Source of the DNA: Colius striatus
Lineage: Eukaryota > Chordata > Aves > Coliiformes > Coliidae
Direction: 5' to 3'
DNA: 64,000 bases
Assembly: GCF_028858725.1 (NCBI RefSeq)
Contig: NC_084772.1
Coordinates: forward strand, 11,973,048 to 12,037,047
Of this stretch, positions 55,641 through 64,000 are shown in pieces. How positions within the stretch are numbered: the first letter of the stretch is position 1; every line of letters begins with the position of its first letter. A program made the translations under genes and the position numbers. A model generated the notes under the pieces. It had not been told where the DNA came from, did not search any database, and saw only the letters and a list, made by a program, of their open reading frames with translations.

Positions 55641-56260
55641 GCCGTTTGCGAGGAAGACTGATCGGCCCATCAGCTGTTTCAAGGCAGCTCACCGTCTGCG
55701 CATTGATTAGCACGGGTTTGACACTTTCTAGCATAATTAAAGACAAACTATTTGGGACCGTTAATTCGGAGCAACCCACGGCAGCACTTCCCACGTTTCC
55801 TCACGGAGTTCTCCGGGCCGACAGAGCTGTCCGGAGTCACTGAAAATGCCAGGGGCTGTCACTTCTCCGACCGACGCCGGTCGCACGGAGGGTCGCTGCG
55901 CGGCCAGGGCAGGCCCCGGTCACCGCGGCTGGGGCCCGGCGGCGCGGCCCCTGAGGGGCGGCCCCTGACGGACGGCTGAGCGCGCCCCGCCCGCCGCGCG
56001 TGACGCAGCTTTGTCCCGCGCGAGCCACCGTCGCGGCAAACATGGCGGCGGCGGAGTCCAGTGACAGCGAGGGGGAGGATCTGGCGAGCTATGGGACCGC
56101 GTTGCAGCCGCTGCAGGAGGGTAAGGGCCCGCCAGCGAGCTCGCCCGCTCTTCCTCGGTGCCTCCCTCCTGCGTTGCGGCGGGCGGTGAGGAGCAGCGCG
56201 GGCCGGGAGGCAGCCTGGCGCCAGGCCCTAGGCCCTGGGACTGGGGTGTTCCGGACGTGC
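55640..56260 (+). promoter_or_regulatory. GPATCH1: CpG island promoter of GPATCH1
   Basis: CpG-dense block around exon 1; densest part 55850-56240. A CRE/ATF-like TGACGCA is at about 56000. The start codon lies in AAACATGGCGGCGGCGG, which matches a YY1 site and all but one base of the TISU element (SAASATGGCGGC). That predicts a short 5' UTR with transcription starting near 56010-56035. Confidence 0.8.
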
Positions 56261-59200
56261 AGCCCGGTCTCTCACTTCAGTTCGGTTCGGTGCTGTTAGG
56301 GGCTGCCGGCCGCTCCCTTACGACTTTCACTTCGGGAAGGCGGCGGCGCATGGGCCCAATGCAGAGCTGCTTCCGTCTTCTGGGGCGTAGGGGGCTGGCG
56401 TCAGAAAAGGGTGTTGGTGCCGACCCTGGGCGAAGGAAAAAGCAGCGTGGGGACGGAAAGCTAAAACGTCCTTTTAGTACTACATCGAAAAACGTCATCT
56501 TAGCACTACATCGGCTTTCTGACATGTGGGTGTGGGCTTGGGGTACCCCAGAGTTTTTGCTGATACTGTTCTGGTTGGAGCGAGGCATCTTTCTTTCTGT
56601 CCTTTCCTGAAGCATCAAAAAACAGTAGATTTGAAATATAACATTTTAAGCATATGCAATTATATTACTGTGAACGTCTTACACTTACATTTGGTTGATG
56701 CATCATCCAGGGAGTGCTGTACAGCTGTAACTCCTGAGTCTGTGCCACTTAATTCATAGAAATACTGCTTAAAGAGTGAAAATGTTTACATCAAAAGCTT
56801 TTGTGTTTTATTTCCGTTTTGGACATTTCTGATGTGGTTTAATTTCTTAAGACAATTACTTAAATGTTGAAATCTTATTAGGATCTTAACAAGTGGAAGT
56901 GTAATTTCACAGGAAAAAAACCCCAAAGTCTTTGTCACTTGTTAGAATTTAGAGTTTCTATTTCAATACTTGATGCTTTTACTTTAGCAGAGTGTAGCAG
57001 GAGTGTATACAAATATGTAGAGTGAGGTTAAATGTAAACCGCTGATGCTGTTCACTTCAGGTTGGTTAATATATGGTCCAGTTCTTAAGTGCAAGGAAGA
57101 AGTAGCATCTGGAGTAAGTGGAAAGTTCATTCTTTATGCAGTGTTGTGACTCGGTTTTTGGTTTATCTGATTGTAGGTGAACGGATTAAAAAGCCAGTTC
57201 CTCTTCAAGAACAGACTGTTAAAGATGCAAGGGGACGATACCAGCGTTTCCATGGAGCTTTCACTGGTGGTTTTTCTGCTGGCTACTTTAACACTGTTGG
57301 CACAAAGGAAGGTTAGATATTTTTCTGCCATATTTTCCTGTTTTCTGGGAAGAGTTAGTAGATTACCATAACTTAATGTTAGTGAAAATGAATTAACTGT
57401 CATTAAGCATCTTTTTTTAATCTGCCATTCATTATACTGTAAATAGTCAAAACACTATTATTGAAGATATTTTCCCATGAGTTTTTGGGCTGTAGGTTTA
57501 TAAGTGTTCCCTTGATGTATCCTTAAGGCATGAGTCTGAAATGTTTGAATTGTTTTAAAACGTGATGTTGCATTTTACAGTTCCTTACTTAGATATTTAC
57601 TTACTTTAAAGGATGGACTCCCTCAGCTTTTGTATCATCACGTCAGAAGAGAGCAGACAGAACCATTCTTGGACCAGAAGACTTCATGGATGAAGAGGTA
57701 AATTTAGAAAAGATTAAAAGCCTTTGGAAGTAATTGCCATGGCAGCAGGTTTTCAGGCAATGAAATCTAAGGAATTTAAATAGCAAAAGTGGAAAAAACT
57801 TCAAAATTGCTTGTTGTATACAGTGTTATACTGATATGTCCTATAGGATGTTTCACAGATTCACTTAGGAAGCTCCTGTAATCTCAGTATTAAAAAAACC
57901 CCAAGAACTCAGCTATTCACTTTCTTGATAAGAAGATACAAATATTTTTTTAATCTGAAACGTGAAAGTTCAAGTTATTGAAAAAGCAACTCTAGAAATG
58001 GCTTGGAAAATGTAGCCATTATGAGGGTCACACCCCTTTTTCTTTCCCTTACCATTATAGTAAGTAGTAACATATTTTTAATCTAAATTTTTCCATTTTA
58101 TCTGTATTTCCAGGATCTTAGTGAATTTGGGATAGCACCAAAAGGTATTACAACCACAGACGATTTTGCATCCAAAGCTAAAGACAGAATAAAAGAGAAA
58201 GCTAGACAGATTGCAGGAGTTGTTGCTGCCATTCCAGGAACCACTGCATTCGATGATTTAATAGGACCCTCAAAGTAAGTAAGTCTAACAAAAAGTTAAC
58301 CAAACAATTCCCTTCCACTTACAGTTGTTTTCAATTTTTTACAGTTATTTCTCAATAAAGATTAAATATGTGGTTTGAGGTAAATTTTTCTCCCTTTGTT
58401 TTCATGTTAGAATAACAATTGGGGTTGAACTTCTACGAAAAATGGGCTGGAAAGAAGGACAGGGAGTTGGACCGCGAGTCAAAAGAAAGCCACGGAGGCA
58501 GAAACCTGGTAAGTTCAGTTAAGTTCCTGAACTCTTTAACAGAAGGTTAGTGTTCATAGACTGATTAGAAAAATTATTTTAAAACCTCCTGTTACTTAGT
58601 CTGCTTTCTAGAGAATTGTAATAAAAAGTTATATTTTAATATCATGCTGTTATGTCTTTTACAGACCCTGCAGTGAAAATCTACGGTTGTGCGTTACCAC
58701 CTGGACTGTCTGAGGGTTCTGAGGTATTGAACAGGAAAAAGTTGTTTATTGACTTATGAATGAGTGTGTGCTAACATATTTTACAAAAAACTTCTTTTGA
58801 TGTCTTTGTACACTATTGTAATGTGCAGAGCCAAGTTTTGTTAATAGTATTCATAAATACTATGCTTACCATGAAGAATGGTTTTAATGTAACTAAATTT
58901 ATTCTTTTGCTACCTAAGTAGATGTAGTTCATACATATTTTCATATACAAGTTAGAAAATGCAAACTTGCCTTGTCTCATGTTAACTAAATGTTCTAAAA
59001 GCTCAACATGTAGAACTTCTGGTCATATTTGCTATTATGTACTTTGGTTTTGTACAAGGATGAAGAGGATGAATACCAGCCAGAGAATGTGACATTTGCA
59101 CCAAAAGATGTAATGCCTGTAGATTTGACTCCGAAAGAGAATGTACATGGGCTTGGCTATAAGGGTTTGGACCCCTCACAAGCTTTGTTTGGTGCATCTG

Positions 59201-62200
59201 GAAGGGAACACCTGAATCTTTTCACAGGGGCTTCTGAAGACACAAGCAATTTACTTGGTGATCTGAGACACAGTAAAGGAAGAAAAATAGGTATTACGGG
59301 TCAGGTAAGGACATGTAAAAATACACTTTATAAGTAAGTTTCGGATTTTATTCTATGGAAGGTACCTAGTCATTGTAGGGTTATAGTAAGAAATCTGAAG
59401 TGTGGCTTGAGAACAGATTTTGTTTGTTTCTTTTCACTTAGTATGAAGATATGGGCAAATCGTTAGTTTAAATGCCTTCTTGGTGTTGTTAAAGAGAACT
59501 ATAAAATACCTCACTTTGAGTAGCTGAGTGGAGAAAATTATTATGTTATTTGATTAGAGAAAGTGTGTATTCTGTGTGATTTTAGTTTACTTTTTCTTGT
59601 CAATTTTACTTTCAGTAATGTTGAATCTGTAATCTTAGAGAGGTTCTTCTTCCCTCCATAGTATTTGTAGTTCTGATGTAGATGTAGATGGGAATTACAC
59701 ATGTAATTACACGCCCAGGTCCTTTTCATCTGTGCATCACAGTGGCTGGAAAAGCCACTCTGCCTCAAGCCTATAGTGTTGCATGGGATTGTTGTGGCCC
59801 GAGAGCAGGACTTGGCACTTGGCCTTGTTAAACTTAATCGCTCCAGCCTGTCCAGATCCCTCTGAAGAGCCTTCCTACCCTCAAGCAGATCTATGCACCT
59901 GCCCAGCTTTGTGTCATCTGCAAACTGATAGGGGATGCACTTGATCCCCTTATCCAGATCATTGATAAAGACACTAAACAGAAATGGCCCCAACACTGAG
60001 CCCTGGGGAACAGACTGCAAATGTTACGTTGTCGAATTAGGCTGCTGTTCTCATTCCATACAGACCAAACTGACAGTCCCTCCCTGCCAAGGGAGTGGAA
60101 TATGTTTGCTTTTGTGTTTGGTGAGGTTTTTTGCTTTTCTTTCCTGCTAGTTATTAGCACTTGGTTTTTTTGTGAAGCTGTACATTTTTCACAATATGTA
60201 TTTGTCTACTGGATATCTTATATAGGTAGATAGATAAACATAGAATCGTAGACTGGTAGGAGTTGGAAGGGACCTTTAGAGATCATCTAGTAAAAACATG
60301 TAGATGTATTCTCACACAAAACTTAAAAGTATTACTTTTTCACTTCTGAATTCTCATTTTAATTTAAAATATACTTTAGGCTTTTGGTGTAGGAGCATTA
60401 GAGGAGGAAGATGATGATATTTATGCAACTGAAACACTATCAAAATATGATACAGTCCTAAAAGATGAGGAACCTGGAGATGGCTTGTATGGCTGGACAG
60501 CACCTAAGCAGTATAAATCCAAAACAAGTAAGAACTCTATCTAAAGAGCTACTGTAATTCGTATTTGGGAAAAAACATGACATAAATATAGTTTCTATTT
60601 TCAAAATGTTTTAATTTTCAGACTGATATCTTCTAGTCCTGATATCTGAAACTTCATCTAGTCTTCCTTCTAGAACTTCCAAAGTCCTCTGCTGATTTCA
60701 ATGTAGATTAAACTCCCAAATTGTATTTTTAAAAGGACAAAATATGCTGCTTGGTGAGAATCATTGTAGAAAACAAATGATTGTGAATCATGGCTATGAA
60801 ATAGTACTTAGTACAAAGTATAGTACAAAGATATAAAGATATATTTCTGTATTTTCAGATAACATTTGTAAATTTTGTCTTGAGAATTATTTTTAGTGCA
60901 GCTTTTAAGTGCATGGAACACTGTAGCCATTTCTGGAGTAACTGTTGATGTTAGCTGTACACAAAGGCACTCATGACATTAGCTATGCACTGCAGTGATA
61001 TTGTTGCTTTACTATTAACCATCTTCATCTGACAGAAATCTCTCTGGTAGTAGTAGTTCATTAGCTGCATAATACTAATCTAGGTTCAGAACCCTTAATT
61101 TGAAATGAAAGCCAGTGAAGACCAAGAATTACATTAACATATATTGACAAATAAAAAATATTCAGAAAGCAAAATGCTTCTTGTCAAACATATATGTTTT
61201 AACTGCTGGTCAACCCTATGGTTATTCTGTAGGGTCTGAAGGAGAAGTCAGATATATAGGCAAAATTTTGGATGGTTTTTCCTTGTCATCAAAATCATCA
61301 ACTCCAAGCAAGGTAAGCAGATACTGATATTTTTGTATTAAGAATAACTTGAGCAAATTGACATGTATAGACTTTACTGTTGCTTAATGTTTTTTACATT
61401 CTTGGAAATAAAAGTTCTGGTCAGCAATAAAGATTACTGAATGAGCAAAATTATGGTCTTGGAGGCTATTCGAACCTAAAATTTGTCAGACTACTGGATG
61501 AGTTTAAGCTCTACCTACATACTGGCTTTGTATAAATGCCTTCCACCTTACCCACTGCTATTTGGCATAAACTTGGAGAAATTATTTAATTGAAATTAAA
61601 AAATGTAGATGTTTTGCTTCTAGATTTTTCAGATGTAATGTTCAGTTTTCTGTAAAAATCCAGTCCTGTGCATCACCCACTTAACTGTTGGTGACAAGTT
61701 AATTTGTTGGCCCTATTCTCAAGTCTGCATCATTTATGCCACATATATTTGCATAAATTAGAATTCTAAACAGAAGTGGATGACAGAGTCTTCTTTCTAA
61801 TGAAGAAAAATGAAAAATATTTGCACGGTATATAAAATTGCACAGTAAAGGAGGCATAGGGATAATGTTTGATGTAACAATTTGAGTGAAGAATGTGGAG
61901 AGAAAAAGACTTTGCAATACATTAGAATACAGTAAGCACAGAAGTACTCAATAGTCCAACTTATTAAATCATGTGACTTCTATTTAAAAATAAAACTTTT
62001 ATTAAACAGTACAAGGTAACTTTCTCAAATGACAGCAATGCCTGTTAGGACTATTGTTAATTTTAGTGTGACTTAATGTGCGTGTTTTCCTATTTTTCAT
62101 AATAGTTACACGTTAAAAATAGAACAGTTTGTTCCCAAAGTTTGCATTACGATGCTACTTACTGAGTGTAAAAGAATCAGTAGTTTGTAATATCTCTTTC

Positions 62201-63475
62201 TATTGTTGAAGTGTAAATTGAGGAATTTTCAGACTGAGGTGACTTTTCTGAAACACATTTCAAAGTAGTGTCTCTCTCTTAGTGTTTTTTTGTTTTGTCA
62301 TCCCTCCTCCAAGACTTATCCACCACCAAACCTGCCACGAAATTACAGACCAGTCCATTACTTCCGACCTGTGGTAGCAGCTGGGAGTGACAGCTGCCAC
62401 TTACAGAAGGCACTGGAGGAATCAACTGGAAGACTGGAGAGTGATGCGACCCAGCAAAGCAGGCACGCTTTGACTGCGTCTCAGAGGAGGGAACGACTAG
62501 GAGAGACTGGTCTAAAAGGTATGTTGATATGTGTCACTGCACCTTTGCTTGTGTTTCAGTGTCCTCAATCATTTATATAATAGCAAAAATTTGGTCTAGC
62601 CTTGAGTGCTATTTCCTAACATAAACATACTAAGTCTGGTTGGCTTAGCTAAAATACCTTATCTTTGTTCAGTATCATCTCATGAGGTGAATCATTGATG
62701 TATGTGCCAGTATTTTCATTAACTTGAGTTTTTTAAAGACAAAAAGTGTGTGTGAGATTGGTTTGTTGTGGTGGGTTGTCTGGGGGTTTTAGGGTTTTAT
62801 TTTTCATTTTTCTTGGTGGCCTTATGACTTGAGAATATAGCAGGCTGAGAAGTGAGATTTTTTTCTTTCCTGTAAAATGAGGTTCCACTGAAATACAAGC
62901 AAATTCACTAAAATGATAATTTGCAGATGTGGTTCACATTTGTAGCTACAACAGTAAAGTTTACAAAGTAATATGTAATTATGTGGTAAATAGCATAAAA
63001 GACACAATAGTGGCAAATTTTTGATCTGCCATCTCTGCCATTACTGTTTTGTTGCTGCTTAAGAGCAACAAACGTTGCTCTGAATGTATATGCATAGTGG
63101 TAGGCTTGTTTCTTCCACTGAAGCAGAAGAAAGAGTTGTAGTCATTTTTTATTTCTGTTTATCTCTTACTGCTTTTTTTGGTTTTAGGTCCAGCTCCTTC
63201 TGTTCTGGAATATCTGTCTGAGAAAGACAGAGAAAGACTCAAAGAAGTGAAACAAGCATCTGAAAAACAAACGAAAGCAAAAGCATTGACTCAGCAGTCA
63301 CGAAGTAGCAGATTCCAGCCAGCCTCCCCAGATGATGCTTTTCAGAAATGGCAAATGTTTTTGGGGGGGCAGTTAGCAAATGCTGGTTCTAGTGACTTCA
63401 AACCATTTGCAAGAAATCCAGAAAAACAAAAAAGATATGAAAGTTTTGTGAAAAGTCTTAAACAAGGAGAAAAAG
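56042..63475 (+). CDS. GPATCH1: GPATCH1 (ECGP), G-patch domain-containing protein 1; exons 1-11, 3' part missing
   Basis: Nuclear spliceosome-associated G-patch protein; the family is linked to the DEAH helicase DHX35 (established knowledge). Coding exons: 56042-56120, 57177-57311, 57612-57697, 58114-58274, 58411-58508, 58665-58723, 59059-59304, 60380-60527, 61233-61312, 62314-62518, 63188-63475. All are GT-AG and in phase, giving 528 codons; the human protein has 931 residues, so about 400 lie beyond the right edge. Residues 1-150 are the conserved N-terminal DUF1604-type region ([20 protein letters not shown], then [12 protein letters not shown]). Residues 154-186 form the G-patch. Residues 207-288 include [19 protein letters not shown]. 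The tail has [10 protein letters not shown] and [20 protein letters not shown]. The start [14 protein letters not shown] is the family N-terminus. Confidence 0.97.
58411..58508 (+). other. GPATCH1: GPATCH1 exon 5: G-patch motif
   Basis: Encodes [20 protein letters not shown] followed by KRKPRRQKP. The invariant G-patch glycines appear as G166, G170, G172 and G174 with the aromatic W167. G-patch motifs tether and activate DEAH-box helicases; the following basic run fits that role. Confidence 0.93.
59711..60015 (-). repeat. CR1-like LINE fragment with reverse-transcriptase remnant, GPATCH1 intron 7
   Basis: On the minus strand it encodes a broken piece of LINE reverse transcriptase: [20 protein letters not shown], then [10 protein letters not shown] (the F/YADD catalytic box) and RDLDRLERL, followed by frame loss. 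A fragment of a few hundred bases, antisense to GPATCH1, not a host gene. Confidence 0.88.
60240..60291 (-). repeat. CR1 3'-tail fragment
   Basis: Reads AGAATCGTAGACTGGTAGG, then TTGGAAGGGACCTTTAGAG and ATCATCTAG on the plus strand, the antisense of a CR1 3' terminus. It sits upstream, in the element's own sense, of the reverse-transcriptase fragment, so it is a separate insertion. Confidence 0.8.
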
Positions 63476-64000
63476 GTAACTCAAGAGATTAATCCTGACT
63501 TTTACATTTTTCTCTGTTAAACTTTTTTCCTCCTTTTTTCATCCTGTTGTACTTTCATGTTCACTATGAAAACTCACTAGGAGTTTTCTTTCTGAATTCC
63601 ACAGGATTTATCCCTCTCTTTCTTTTTATGACAAATATAAAATTAATAGATATTTTATTGTGTTGACTTCAGGAAAAGTGCTCCAGTAATCTAAGTGTCA
63701 GCAAGACTTGAGTTTAGCCATTATATTCCATACTTTCATGCTGTAGAAGTGAAGTTCTCCAGGATGTTGTACTTAATGGCCTGTATTTCTAGGTTTCCCT
63801 TCTTTCATTTCCCAAAGTAGACTTAGGTTTTGGTCAATACCATAGTTCCTTCATTCAGCACTGAGGTTTTTCACTATGTAAAGTTGATGTAAATCATCCT
63901 CTTACAACTGTAATTGCCTCCTTGGTCATAATGCTGAAAATGCAGAAATATTTAAATAACTCAGATGATTAAGATTCTGTTTGTATGAGGGTCTTTTCTT

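Noticed and set aside
56158-56610. 150-codon open frame after GPATCH1 exon 1
   Set aside because: Lies wholly in intron 1 downstream of a good GTAAGG donor; composition typical of island sequence.
59541-60020. 159-codon minus-strand frame as a host gene
   Set aside because: It is a decayed LINE reverse-transcriptase fragment that loses homology after the FADD region.

Overview
This is a gene-dense piece of a vertebrate nuclear genome, almost certainly a bird. The evidence is spliced genes with GT-AG introns, CR1-type LINE remnants (one ending in the ATTCTATGATTCT-type CR1 tail), a solo-LTR-like repeat of a kind common in birds, small introns, and sharp CpG islands in otherwise AT-rich DNA. 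The species cannot be told from the window. The gene order CEP89 - FAAP24 - RHPN2 - GPATCH1 matches the conserved block known from human 19q13.11. All calls rest on hand-assembled exons whose splice phases join without a frame break and whose translations match the known families.

Layout. From 1 to about 15,620 (minus strand) lie the first 15 coding exons of CEP89, a coiled-coil protein of centriole distal appendages; the C-terminal part runs off the left edge. A CpG island at about 15.2-16.0 kb with CCAAT boxes in both orientations separates CEP89 from the divergent FAAP24 gene (plus strand, coding 16,549-18,733, complete, 215 aa), the XPF-fold partner of FANCM in the Fanconi anaemia pathway. 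A 3-kb convergent intergenic stretch follows, then RHPN2 on the minus strand (coding 21,755-50,539, 15 exons, 683 aa, complete), a Rho-binding HR1-BRO1-PDZ scaffold. Its first intron is about 10.3 kb. Its promoter lies in a CpG island at 50.0-51.3 kb. About 5.5 kb of DNA without a recognisable gene leads to a third island and GPATCH1 (plus strand, from 56,042, 11 coding exons present, 528 codons), a G-patch protein of the spliceosome; it runs off the right edge.

The four genes are housekeeping-type neighbours, not a pathway: centriole/cilium, DNA crosslink repair, Rho signalling and splicing. I found no sign of a novel multi-gene system. The points most worth a second look are gene-structure details: a GC-AG intron in CEP89, a start-stop upstream ORF in front of FAAP24's weak start codon, a TISU/YY1-like start in GPATCH1, and an LTR inserted less than 100 bp from an RHPN2 splice donor.
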